A DNA stretch of 25,418 nt from Chitinophagaceae bacterium (GCA_947468255.1 CANIMM010000013.1:1-25418), one strand, 5' to 3'. Shown: positions 6,789-14,899, numbered from the stretch's first letter. Notes: generated by a model from the sequence alone, not told the origin. Numbers and translations: made by a program.

Positions 6789-8087
6789 TTAATGGGCAAA
6801 ATCCATGGTATAATCGCCTTTAATTCTTTCAATGGATGGATTGAAATAGCCAAATTTTAGATTCGGAAATTCCTCCTGTATCAATTCCATCAGCTGTTTT
6901 ATTCCCATGCATTCTCCGGTTTCGGTTACCCCTATTTTACCCAAGTACCAATCGGGATCAATATTAAAATTGCGCCATTGAATCATGCTCAAATCTGTTT
7001 CCTTAATCAAGGTTCTTAGCGCCTCATATTCTTCAATACTATCGGTCATACCTGGAAAAACAAAATAATTAAGACTGGTCCAGCCACCATAACTACGTAC
7101 TATCTTCAAACTTTCTATTAAATCGGCAAATACATAATTATTGGGCCGGTAATAGGGAGTGTAAATGTTTTCCCTGGCCGAATTAAGACTTACCCGCATA
7201 CTATTTAATCCTGCTTCACATAATTCTTTTACTGCATCGGGTTTGCTTCCATTGGTATTGATATTGATACTTCCTTTAGGTGTATGCTTTCTTATTTCGA
7301 TGATACTATCACGAATGGTTTCCCACATCAGTAAAGGCTCTCCTTCACAACCTTGTCCAAAACTGATAATCGGAAAAGGAGCGGTTTGTAAATGGGGTAC
7401 TGTAAACTCTGTAATCTCTTCAGGAGTAGGTCGAAAGTTAAGCCTGTCCTGGGTACTCACGATCGTCTCTTCCACTGGCTGAAAGCTAATGCACCCAATA
7501 CAATTCGCATTACAAGCGGGTGATGAAGGAACAGGGCATTCCCAGCGGCCCAAGGCAAAATTTCTAGCGGCAGGACAATTGTAGGTCATGCAGCAATTTT
7601 CCATCAAATGCTTTACTAGTCGGTTATGGGGGTATGCTTCCAACAAATGGGAAGACCCGGTTACAATTTTAGCTTCGTCATACCCAATAGTTTCCTGACG
7701 GATATCCTGCTCAATACGCACTGCAGGAACATATAGTTTGCCATTTAACCAACCTGCAGCCGTATAGCAAAACAAGGGTAAAGTAGGTGCATTCACAGCA
7801 GTTTCATAAGCTGCCATGTATAAGCCAGTATGTGCAGGAGGGATAAATGCAGCAACAGCCCAGCCCTTTTCACAAAGGCGCATTTCGCCTGTCTGCACGT
7901 CAATACCGATGCCTCTCCTACCCGGTAATTCATATAAATTACCACCGTCGGGTAAATCAATCCACTCATCTAATGGAACAGCCAATGCATCCCAACCACT
8001 TCTGCCGGTAGCATATAAGGTGATATCCTCAAAAATATTTCCCTCGCCATCAGAATATAATATGAAGGGGCTTTGTTGTAATTGCAT
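6789..8087 (-). CDS. Radical SAM protein of unknown function with extra cysteines
   Basis: 432-aa predicted radical S-adenosylmethionine enzyme. The SAM-cluster triad is C192-x3-C196-x2-C199 (CNANCIGC). The nucleotide-ribose region is marked by FGQGCEGEPLL (243-253), and later strands include SININTNG and the segment ending SMRVSLNSA. About 160 residues precede the triad, far more than in a minimal enzyme. Four further cysteines, C165, C166, C171 and C184, cluster just before it and could ligate a second iron-sulfur cluster or a metal. The substrate is not recognisable; no precursor peptide or obvious partner sits nearby. The gene is third in a minus-strand run with the arginase-family and small membrane protein genes, 125 bp from the latter, so co-transcription is uncertain. 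An anaerobic-type modification or maturation role would be speculation. Confidence 0.85.
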   Translation of the reverse strand: MQLQQSPFILYSDGEGNIFEDITLYATGRSGWDALAVPLDEWIDLPDGGNLYELPGRRGIGIDVQTGEMRLCEKGWAVAAFIPPAHTGLYMAAYETAVNAPTLPLFCYTAAGWLNGKLYVPAVRIEQDIRQETIGYDEAKIVTGSSHLLEAYPHNRLVKHLMENCCMTYNCPAARNFALGRWECPVPSSPACNANCIGCISFQPVEETIVSTQDRLNFRPTPEEITEFTVPHLQTAPFPIISFGQGCEGEPLLMWETIRDSIIEIRKHTPKGSININTNGSKPDAVKELCEAGLNSMRVSLNSARENIYTPYYRPNNYVFADLIESLKIVRSYGGWTSLNYFVFPGMTDSIEEYEALRTLIKETDLSMIQWRNFNIDPDWYLGKIGVTETGECMGIKQLMELIQEEFPNLKFGYFNPSIERIKGDYTMDFAH

Positions 8088-8212
8088 AAAAATATTGTCT
8101 GTTGATTACTTACCGCAATGTAATTTTCAAGTAATAAAGTAAATTATTGCAAATTTCGTCAATTTGTTGGAGTTACTCCATTTTTAAATTATTTACTCAC
8201 AATACCTGCTTG

Positions 8213-8758
8213 TTAAGGGAGGGAGCAATCGCCCGTTGTAAGTAAACTGCTGCAAAATTCATTGAATTCAATTTCATTGAAGGGCGTAAAATTAACATCA
8301 ACTAATAAATGTATCAATCGGTTGTTTTTAAAATCCAGGGTAAGCAATTCATCCTTTAAGATCACATTTGAAAATTCGTTCCAATCAAAGCTTTTGTTAA
8401 AAATGCCATTTTGCAATTCAATAAACTGCTGATTAATATGAATTCGGTGGGATGGATTGAAATAGCTAGACAACATGCCAAACAAAGCCAAACTCAACGA
8501 GATAATAAATGAATTGGTAGCCACCAAAAGAACGATGGAAGCAACAAGTAACAAAATGATTTTTTTGACACCCCATTTATCAAGCAATAGGTCAGTAAAT
8601 AATGCCGAAAGCAATAAAAATATTGCAGCAAAAACATTTATCCAATAATTTGAGTTGCTTGTTATCACTAATGAAGTCAAAGCCGCCAAGGCCAGCAATG
8701 CTCTAATAAGCATGGCTGCAAGATTGGTTCTAGGTTCTCTAATTTGAAAGGTATACAT
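8213..8758 (-). CDS. Small membrane protein of unknown function
   Basis: 181-aa protein that I do not recognise. The N-terminal half (about residues 13-105) holds three or four hydrophobic helices. The C-terminal part (about 110-175) is soluble and reads like short beta strands plus a final helix (QFIELQNGIFNKSFDWNEF onward), reminiscent of bacterial PH-like domains attached to membrane anchors. That resemblance is an impression, not a match. The start codon ATG at 8756-8758 follows the arginase-family stop by 60 bp, so it may be in the same transcript. Phe, Leu and Ser are plentiful, as expected for a membrane protein. Confidence 0.7.
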   Translation of the reverse strand: MYTFQIREPRTNLAAMLIRALLALAALTSLVITSNSNYWINVFAAIFLLLSALFTDLLLDKWGVKKIILLLVASIVLLVATNSFIISLSLALFGMLSSYFNPSHRIHINQQFIELQNGIFNKSFDWNEFSNVILKDELLTLDFKNNRLIHLLVDVNFTPFNEIEFNEFCSSLLTTGDCSLP

Positions 8759-8818
8759 GGATAGCTAATGCCTAGGATTGGTTAAAACTATTACGAACCC
8801 AACTTCGGGAAACTAATA

Positions 8819-9886
8819 TTAAATGCCACTGGTGGCAGCATGTGCCTGATGAGAAGCAATTAGGGTATTACATAACTTAAATAAACATCTCGCTCCTACA
8901 TTTTCATCCCATTCGTTTGTACTAACCCCTACTTCATTCAAATCAAACCCTACAATTTGTCGACCGCTTTCTAGTAGTTTTTTCAGCAGGTAAAAAATTT
9001 GATCTGTCTCAAATCCCCCCTGAACTGGTGTGCCAGTATGTGGGCATAATTTAGGATCTAGTCCATCAATATCAAAACTAATATAAACTTTTTGGGGCAG
9101 ATGACTGATCATTTCAGTTACAATCAGTTGCCAATTTTGGCCTTCATACAAACGTTCCTTAATGTCTTTATCAAAATAGGTAACAATGCGTTGTTCACTT
9201 TTTTGAATATAATCCCATTCTTCTTCACAGAAATCACGAATACCAATCTGAACCAATTTTTTCAACTGAGGGATTTCCTCCAAAGAATTATACATGATGG
9301 AAGCATGTGAATAATTGAAATTTTCGTAGGCCTTTCTCAAATCACAATGGGCATCAATTTGTATTATTCCGAAATCTCCGTGTTTTTCTGCAATAGCTTT
9401 TAAAAACCCAAATGGGGTACTATGGTCGCCACCAAGTAATCCTACGAGTTTTCCGGCATCCAACAATTGCTTTGTTTGTTGAAATACCCATTCATTCATG
9501 AAAATACTACCTGCATTTACTTCCTTCAAGGTTTTGCACATGAATTTATTATCCTGCACATTTTCTCCTTCTGATATATAATTAATATACAATTCTGCCT
9601 CTTTGCGCAGATAATCGCTTTTTAATAAAACTTTTTTATCTACAGGACGCATAAAATAACCCTGCTTCCAGGCATCCTTTATTTCTGGATCGAAAAGGTC
9701 TACCTGCAAACTGGCTGTAAAAATATGTTCTGGAGCCCTTGCTGTGCCAGCATTATAGCTCACCGTAACCTCCCATGGAACAGGTACGATGATTAACAAG
9801 GCATCTTCCTCAACAAACGGTAAGCCGAATATGTTATTGTTTGGATTACCTACTGTATTAGGGTCAAAAAGAGAAAGATCAGTCAT
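8819..9886 (-). CDS. Arginase/agmatinase/formimidoylglutamase-family hydrolase
   Basis: Binuclear-manganese ureohydrolase-family enzyme of 355 aa. All metal ligands are visible: H155 in GGDHS (152-156), D178, H180 and D182 in IDAHCDLR, and D272 and D274 in SFDIDGLDP. The family splits amidino groups from arginine, agmatine, formiminoglutamate or related compounds, releasing urea or formamide. The present sequence does not settle which, and the neighbours (no hut, speA or arginine genes) do not help. It contains an extra N-terminal segment of about 130 residues before the catalytic core. It is divergent from ccmE and preceded by a perfect -7 box. It is probably the first gene of a run with the small membrane protein. 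Confidence 0.9.
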   Translation of the reverse strand: MTDLSLFDPNTVGNPNNNIFGLPFVEEDALLIIVPVPWEVTVSYNAGTARAPEHIFTASLQVDLFDPEIKDAWKQGYFMRPVDKKVLLKSDYLRKEAELYINYISEGENVQDNKFMCKTLKEVNAGSIFMNEWVFQQTKQLLDAGKLVGLLGGDHSTPFGFLKAIAEKHGDFGIIQIDAHCDLRKAYENFNYSHASIMYNSLEEIPQLKKLVQIGIRDFCEEEWDYIQKSEQRIVTYFDKDIKERLYEGQNWQLIVTEMISHLPQKVYISFDIDGLDPKLCPHTGTPVQGGFETDQIFYLLKKLLESGRQIVGFDLNEVGVSTNEWDENVGARCLFKLCNTLIASHQAHAATSGI

Positions 9887-9940
9887 TACTGTTTGTTGTG
9901 TAAAAAGGTGAAGTCGAGCGCTATTATTTTAAAAACTTTG

Positions 9941-9948
9941 CAAAGATA
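9941..9948 (-). promoter_or_regulatory. Putative -7 box of the arginase-family gene
   Basis: Minus-strand TATCTTTG is an exact TAnnTTTG match, 54 bp before the ATG at 9884-9886. No -33 TTTG is found at the usual distance. Confidence 0.45.
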
Positions 9949-9973
9949 AGCTACGAATCAATAAGCGACATGG

Positions 9974-10010
9974 TTTTACAGTAAAATCATACAAACAAAA
10001 TTTTTACTGT
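9974..10010. repeat. TTTTACAGTAAAA palindrome plus inverted half-site
   Basis: TTTTAC-A-GTAAAA (9974-9986) is a perfect odd palindrome. ACAGTAAAA (9978-9986) recurs inverted as TTTTACTGT (10002-10010), giving three related half-sites in 37 bp just upstream of the arginase-family -7 box. It could be a regulator binding site; the regulator is unknown. Confidence 0.45.
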
Positions 10011-10030
10011 CAACCAATGCAACAAAACCA

Positions 10031-10066
10031 ATTGATTAAAATAAAATTATATCTATTTTAATCAAT
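10031..10066. repeat. Perfect 13-bp inverted repeat
   Basis: ATTGATTAAAATA (10031-10043) and TATTTTAATCAAT (10054-10066) are exact reverse complements around a 10-bp AT spacer. It lacks a GC stem or a neighbouring gene end, so it reads more like an operator or a cruciform than a terminator. Confidence 0.5.
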
Positions 10067-10176
10067 AATTCACTACAAAACAGCTATTTAAATCTATAAT
10101 TAACAGTTACCTATAGGAATCCCCATATCTATTGGTAGGAATCTTTAAATTGAAAAATTAAAGCCTTTTTTTGACC

Positions 10177-10184
10177 TACCTTTG
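10177..10184 (+). promoter_or_regulatory. Putative ccmE -7 box
   Basis: TACCTTTG matches TAnnTTTG exactly, 22 bp before the ccmE ATG. The -33 position is not conserved. Direct repeats TAGGAATC at 10114-10121 and 10136-10143, 22 bp apart, lie just upstream where an activator could bind. Confidence 0.5.
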
Positions 10185-10206
10185 TAAAACAATAAATTGT
10201 TGATCG

Positions 10207-10614
10207 ATGAAAAAAAGTCATATTGTTGTCCTAATTGGAATAGCCATTGCGATTGGAGCATTAATCATGTTATCGGTTGATTTCTCAACCTACGACACGA
10301 TTCTTTCTGCTAAGCAAAAACAAGGCAAATTTGTACATTTAATAGCTAGGCTCGACAAGGCAGTTCCCTTGGAATACGACCCGGCAAAAAACCCCAATTA
10401 CCTTTCTTTTAATATCATTGACAGTTTGGGTGGCAAGGCAAAAGTGGTTTATCTTAATACAAAGCCGCCTGAATTGGAACATAGTGAAAGAATCGTGCTC
10501 AAAGGCAAAATGCAAGGAGACATTTTTCAATGCAGCGACATCTTATTGAAATGCCCTAGTAAATACAAGGATGATAAAAAACAACTAGAGAAAACGATTG
10601 TGGCTACCAAATAA
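10207..10614 (+). CDS. ccmE: Cytochrome c maturation heme chaperone CcmE, cysteine type
   Basis: Periplasmic, membrane-anchored heme chaperone of System I cytochrome c biogenesis. It takes heme from CcmC/CcmD and hands it to CcmF. The protein is 135 aa with one N-terminal anchor (about residues 6-26) and an OB-fold domain. The heme-binding motif, HxxxY in most proteobacterial CcmE, is here C116-P-S-K-Y120. Cysteine-type CcmE proteins are known from archaea, Desulfovibrio and some other bacteria, so this is a recognised variant and not damage. A charged Lys-rich tail follows. ccmF starts 134 bp downstream. No ccmA, ccmB, ccmC, ccmG or ccmH is in the window. Confidence 0.88.
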   Translation: MKKSHIVVLIGIAIAIGALIMLSVDFSTYDTILSAKQKQGKFVHLIARLDKAVPLEYDPAKNPNYLSFNIIDSLGGKAKVVYLNTKPPELEHSERIVLKGKMQGDIFQCSDILLKCPSKYKDDKKQLEKTIVATK

Positions 10615-10651
10615 ACAACTTACCCAATCATCGATTCAGTTAGCTTACACC

Positions 10652-10659
10652 TACCTTTG
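10652..10659 (+). promoter_or_regulatory. Putative ccmF -7 box
   Basis: TACCTTTG is an exact TAnnTTTG match about 90 bp before the ccmF ATG. It suggests that ccmF can be transcribed on its own as well as from the ccmE promoter. No -33 element is seen. Confidence 0.35.
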
Positions 10660-10748
10660 TTTCAAAATCAGTTGATTCCTATTTTTTAATAAAAAATTTA
10701 GCGGTTCATTCAAATCATTGGCCCCGTGAATAAAACCAAATAGAAATT

Positions 10749-13265
10749 ATGCAATTTGAAGGAGAGCACCTTTGGATAGGTCAAGTCGGACATATTTTTG
10801 TATTATTAGCTTTTACAGCTTCATTACTTAGCACCATTGCCTTTTTTACAGCCGGCAGAACCCTTGATGCCGCCGATAAATTATCCTGGATAAGGTTTGC
10901 TAGAATCAGTTTCCTTACTCAATCTGTAGCGGTATTCATTGTTTTTTCATCCATATTCTACATTTGTTCACATCATTACCTTGAATACCTTTTTGGTTAC
11001 AAGCATACTTCCAAAGAGTTGGAATTTAAATATTTATTCGCCTCCATTTGGGAAGACCAGAGCGGTAGTTTTTTACTATGGAGTATTTGGCACAGTGTAA
11101 TTGGTATGATACTGATTCGCAAATCCAAGGAGTGGGAAGCACCGGTAATGACTGTGGTTAGTTTGGCACAATTGTTTTTGGCCATGATGATCATGGGGGT
11201 GTATATTTTTGGCACCAAGATTGGCAACAGCCCTTTCGTTCTTACTCGAGATGAAATCAACGGCCCTATTTTTGGGATGCCCAATTATTTGAGTATGATC
11301 AAAGACGGGGTGGGTTTAAATGTATTGTTACGCAATTACTGGATGGTAATTCATCCACCCGTTTTGTTTCTTGGATTTGCATCCACAATTGTTCCTTTTG
11401 CTTATGCATATGCAGGCATTCAATCAAAAAAATACGGTGATTGGATTAAGCCGGTTTTGCCTTGGGCATTATTTACCGCTTGCGTATTGGGTGTAGGGAT
11501 TATGATGGGCGGAAAGTGGGCCTATGAATCCCTTTCATTTGGTGGTTACTGGGCCTGGGATCCGGTAGAAAATGCATCGCTTGTACCTTGGATGATTTTG
11601 ATTGCGGGCCTTCATACGATGGTCATTTATAAAGCTACCGGCCATTCTTTGAGGGCCAGTTATATTTTTGCTATACTCAGTTTTGTATTTATTCTCTATT
11701 CTACTTTTTTAACAAGAACCGGAATTTTGGGTGATACATCCGTACATGCTTTTGCTGAATCCGGACGACCCATGTTTAACCTGATCCGTATTTTCTTTTT
11801 TACATTTTCAGTTCCTGCTTTACTGTATTTTTTCTTTCATTATAAAAAAATGCCCGCAGAAATAAGGGAAGAAAATACAAGTTCCCGCGAATTCTGGATG
11901 TTCATCGGTTCGTTGGTTTTCTTTTTATCCGCCATGTTTATTATTGCTAAAACTTCTACCCCTGTAATCAATGCGATTTTTGGTTCTAAGCTCGCACCTC
12001 CAGAAGATATTGAATTTTCTTACAATAAAGTGATTGTATTAGTGGCCATTATTATTGGACTGTTAACTGCCATCACCCAATATTTGAAATATAAAAATAC
12101 GGACGCCAGCTTCGTATTTAAAAAAATTGCTTTTCCCACATTGCTTGCAGCCATCATCACCGCCTTGTTGGTCATCTTCTACCCTATTACCTATTATAAG
12201 CAGGGAGCTGGATTTTTGGGTGCCGTGTATGTAGCCATTTTTGCAACCATTTTTTCAGTAGTTGCCAATGCAAGCTATATCTGGAATGTATTACATTTCA
12301 ATTTAAAATCAGCGGGTGCTTCAGTTGCACATCTTGGTTTTGCTTTGATGATTGTAGGGATATTGATTTCATCGGCAAATAAAAAAGTGATCAGTGAAGA
12401 GAAATTCAAAGATTTTCAAATTCAAATGGGGATTGATCCGCTTACCAAACAACAGGATAATCCTGCTGAAAATATCAATCTGATAAGGCAAGTACCTAAA
12501 AAAATGGGACCTTATGACGTTACCTATTTGCACGATAGTGTAGGAAAAGAAAAAGGTAGGCGCTTTTATCATTTAGCTTTTGAAAGAAGGGATGAAATAA
12601 CCAATGAACTAAAAGAGTCCTTTATTTTGAAACCAGATGTGTATCTGATGAAGGATAATAACATGAGCAGTAATCCGGACACCAAAAATTACTTGACCCA
12701 TGATGTGTTTACTTATATTTCTTATGCACTCAATCCAGATGCCACGGAAGATACCGCTAGTTTTAAAATAAATGAAATGGCGGAAGGTGATACCCTGTAT
12801 TACTCCAAGGGGTATATGGTATTGAACCAAGTGATTAAGAACCCTACTACCAATAAATTCAACATTCCTGTCAATGGACCTGCTGTTTCAGCTGAAATTA
12901 CGATTACTTCAAAGGAGAACAATACTTATCATGCAGCTCCAATGATTGTAATCGACAGTTTTGGTATCAATCAAATTGACGATACCGTGTATGCGCAAAA
13001 TCTTTTTGTAAAATTTGCAGGCGTAAGTTCTGACCAAACAAAAATGAAAATCGGTGTCAAAGAATCTAGTTCCATGATTGATTTCGTTACATTGAAGGCT
13101 TATATATTTCCCTATATCAACCTTGTTTGGGTAGGCTTAATTATAATGGCCATTGGCCTTGTAATGAGTATGATTCAAAGAGCCGGCCTCTCCAAATCGA
13201 CTGGGAAGATAGTGATGGCCTTGGCTGCGATTGCATTGTTTTATATGTTTTTACTGGCTAATTAG
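10749..13265 (+). CDS. ccmF: Cytochrome c biogenesis protein CcmF/CcsA family
   Basis: Large polytopic inner-membrane heme lyase of 838 aa, which ligates heme to apocytochrome c. The tryptophan-rich WWD-type heme-handling motif is GGYWAWDPVENASLVPW (265-281), followed by FLTRTGILGDTSVHAF (320-335), both diagnostic. An external histidine likely to ligate heme is in the IHPPVLFLGFA segment (H202). There are about a dozen helices to residue ~545. A predicted periplasmic soluble domain (about 550-790) and two final helices complete the protein, as in full CcmF proteins. It follows ccmE by 134 bp. DUF4294 follows 148 bp later and is probably a separate unit. No terminator is evident after it. Confidence 0.93.
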   Translation: MQFEGEHLWIGQVGHIFVLLAFTASLLSTIAFFTAGRTLDAADKLSWIRFARISFLTQSVAVFIVFSSIFYICSHHYLEYLFGYKHTSKELEFKYLFASIWEDQSGSFLLWSIWHSVIGMILIRKSKEWEAPVMTVVSLAQLFLAMMIMGVYIFGTKIGNSPFVLTRDEINGPIFGMPNYLSMIKDGVGLNVLLRNYWMVIHPPVLFLGFASTIVPFAYAYAGIQSKKYGDWIKPVLPWALFTACVLGVGIMMGGKWAYESLSFGGYWAWDPVENASLVPWMILIAGLHTMVIYKATGHSLRASYIFAILSFVFILYSTFLTRTGILGDTSVHAFAESGRPMFNLIRIFFFTFSVPALLYFFFHYKKMPAEIREENTSSREFWMFIGSLVFFLSAMFIIAKTSTPVINAIFGSKLAPPEDIEFSYNKVIVLVAIIIGLLTAITQYLKYKNTDASFVFKKIAFPTLLAAIITALLVIFYPITYYKQGAGFLGAVYVAIFATIFSVVANASYIWNVLHFNLKSAGASVAHLGFALMIVGILISSANKKVISEEKFKDFQIQMGIDPLTKQQDNPAENINLIRQVPKKMGPYDVTYLHDSVGKEKGRRFYHLAFERRDEITNELKESFILKPDVYLMKDNNMSSNPDTKNYLTHDVFTYISYALNPDATEDTASFKINEMAEGDTLYYSKGYMVLNQVIKNPTTNKFNIPVNGPAVSAEITITSKENNTYHAAPMIVIDSFGINQIDDTVYAQNLFVKFAGVSSDQTKMKIGVKESSSMIDFVTLKAYIFPYINLVWVGLIIMAIGLVMSMIQRAGLSKSTGKIVMALAAIALFYMFLLAN

Positions 13266-13413
13266 TCCGCTTTTACCAACGTTTTGGGCAATATAGGCGG
13301 TTTGAATTTTAATAAAAAGGGTTCTTAGGCAATAGTAATATCGTTTAATCAAATCACAATTATTTAATAATTAACGCCCATCTTGACCTCGGATTTTGTA
13401 ATTTCGCAAATCA

Positions 13414-14040
13414 ATGTACCGTTACATTTCATATAAATTATGTACTTTTCTAATGGTGTTGGCTCTTTTAATAGCAGGGGAAGGCTATTTGTATGCTCAA
13501 CAACAAATTAGTAAAGACACCATTGTAAGTTATGCGATGATTTACAATGGAGATACCATTGAAGCTAAAACATTAGCCGATATCCCCTTCTACGCTAGGT
13601 ACAATTCAGCTCAAATGAATAACCGGGCAAAATGGACTCGGCTGCGCAATGCCGTTTATGTAACTTTCCCTTTTGCCAAAAGAGCCAGTATTGTAATCAA
13701 TGATATCAATACCCGACTGGTTAGAATCCAAAGTGAAGAGGATCGGAAAAATTATATCAAGTCTAGAGAAAAAGAATTGAGGAAAGAATTCACTTCTCCT
13801 CTTACCAATTTATCCATCTACCAAGGCAAGGTATTAATGAAATTAATCAATCGAGAAACAGGCAATAATTGTTATCAAATTATTAAAGAATACAAAGGTG
13901 GATTTACTGCCGGTGTTTATCAAACAGTCGCTTTTTTCTTTACTACCAGTTTAAAACAACCCTACGATAAAAACGGCGAGGATACTGAAATTGAAAAAAT
14001 TGTTCAAGAAGTAGAAAGAATGTATGGAATCAGAGGTTAA
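13414..14040 (+). CDS. Secreted DUF4294 protein
   Basis: 208-aa protein of the Bacteroidota family DUF4294, function unknown. A signal peptide covers about residues 1-28 (hydrophobic stretch CTFLMVLALLIAG, probable cleavage after YLYA), so the mature protein is periplasmic or surface-exposed. Recognisable conserved segments are MIYNGDTIEAKTLADIPFYA near the mature N-terminus, a RLRNAVYVTFPFAKRA segment, and a C-terminal helix-rich part with NRETGNNCYQIIKEYKGGF. A weak -7-like box TAATTTCG lies at 13399-13406, very close to the ATG. A heptamer repeat array follows directly after the stop codon. Its neighbours suggest no pathway. Confidence 0.85.
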   Translation: MYRYISYKLCTFLMVLALLIAGEGYLYAQQQISKDTIVSYAMIYNGDTIEAKTLADIPFYARYNSAQMNNRAKWTRLRNAVYVTFPFAKRASIVINDINTRLVRIQSEEDRKNYIKSREKELRKEFTSPLTNLSIYQGKVLMKLINRETGNNCYQIIKEYKGGFTAGVYQTVAFFFTTSLKQPYDKNGEDTEIEKIVQEVERMYGIRG

Positions 14041-14076
14041 CTGATAACTAAAAACTGATAATTGATAACTGATAAC
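14041..14076. repeat. Degenerate 7-bp tandem array (TGATAAC)n
   Basis: TGATAA occurs at 14042, 14056, 14063 and 14070. That is a 7-bp period with one decayed unit at 14049-14055. The array starts on the base after the DUF4294 stop codon and ends 25 bp before the bshB1 ATG. Each unit contains two in-frame stop codons, and the copies cover all three forward frames. Confidence 0.7.
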
Positions 14077-14101
14077 CCTTCCAAATTTAAATTACCACCC
14101 A

Positions 14102-14830
14102 ATGAAATTAGATCTTCTTGTTATTGCTGTTCATCCAGATGATGCGGAACTTTCCTGCGGCGGGATATTGCTGACTGAAAAAAACAATGGCAAAACTACC
14201 GGCGTGGTGGATCTTACTCAGGGGGAATTGGGTACAAGAGGTACGATTGAAACAAGAAAGTTGGAGGCCGAAGCTGCTGCCAAAATTTTGCGATTGGATG
14301 TTAGAGAAAATTTGCAAATGGCGGATGGCTTTTTCACCAATGATGAAGCCCACCAGCGCAAAGTAATTACCAGTATCAGAAAATACAGGCCGGATATCCT
14401 ATTTTGCAATGCCCCCTCCGATCGGCATCCCGATCATGGACGAAGCGCTCAGCTAGTTGAAGATGCCAGTTTTTTATCTGGGTTAGTGAAAATTGAAACA
14501 AGCGTTGATGGTAAATTACAAGAGCCTTGGCGTCCTAAATATGTCTTTAATTTTATTCAGGATAGGTATCTTGCTCCCAACTTTGTAATTGATATTTCGG
14601 ATGTAATGGAGCAAAAATTGGAAGCCATCAAGGCCTATGGAACCCAGTTTAATAGTCCTAATCTAAACGAACCTCAGACCTATATTTCCACACCTGATTT
14701 TTTGGATAGTGTTATCTATAGATCTAAAATGATGGGAAAAATGATTGGGGTAAAGTATGCAGAAGGGTTTATTAGCTCAAAAATGATTGGTTTTAGCAAT
14801 TTTGATGCATTTATTAAAGAAAATACATAA
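14102..14830 (+). CDS. bshB1: Bacillithiol biosynthesis deacetylase BshB1
   Basis: Zinc-dependent LmbE/PIG-L-family deacetylase of 242 aa. It removes the acetyl group from GlcNAc-malate, the second step of bacillithiol synthesis, in the cytoplasm. The metal motif AVHPDDAE (H11, D14) and the HPDH motif (109-112) are intact. The BshB1-type segments LTQGELGTRGT (38-48), RHPDHGRSAQLVEDASF, KYVFNFIQDR and a C-terminal GVKYAEGF distinguish it from general LmbE proteins. bshA and bshC are not in the window. No clear promoter is seen, only the tandem repeat upstream. Confidence 0.93.
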   Translation: MKLDLLVIAVHPDDAELSCGGILLTEKNNGKTTGVVDLTQGELGTRGTIETRKLEAEAAAKILRLDVRENLQMADGFFTNDEAHQRKVITSIRKYRPDILFCNAPSDRHPDHGRSAQLVEDASFLSGLVKIETSVDGKLQEPWRPKYVFNFIQDRYLAPNFVIDISDVMEQKLEAIKAYGTQFNSPNLNEPQTYISTPDFLDSVIYRSKMMGKMIGVKYAEGFISSKMIGFSNFDAFIKENT

Positions 14831-14899
14831 TTATATACCCAGCGATGCCCAATAACTTCTTATATTGGTGTAACTTGCTAGTAATTAAAATTCAATTAA

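Larger units (their letters stand above)
9887..10206. other. Divergent intergenic region with operator-like repeats
   Basis: This 320-bp non-coding stretch separates the arginase-family gene (-) from ccmE (+). It holds a -7 box for each gene (9941-9948 minus, 10177-10184 plus). It also holds the palindrome TTTTACAGTAAAA (9974-9986) with an inverted half-copy TTTTACTGT (10002-10010). A perfect 13-bp inverted repeat (10031-10043 and 10054-10066) and a direct repeat TAGGAATC (10114-10121 and 10136-10143) complete the set. No credible gene is seen in any frame. Confidence 0.6.

Noticed and set aside
8169..8179. GGAGT-T-ACTCC palindrome between the small membrane protein and radical SAM genes
   Set aside because: The loop is too small for a terminator and no T-run follows at a proper distance.
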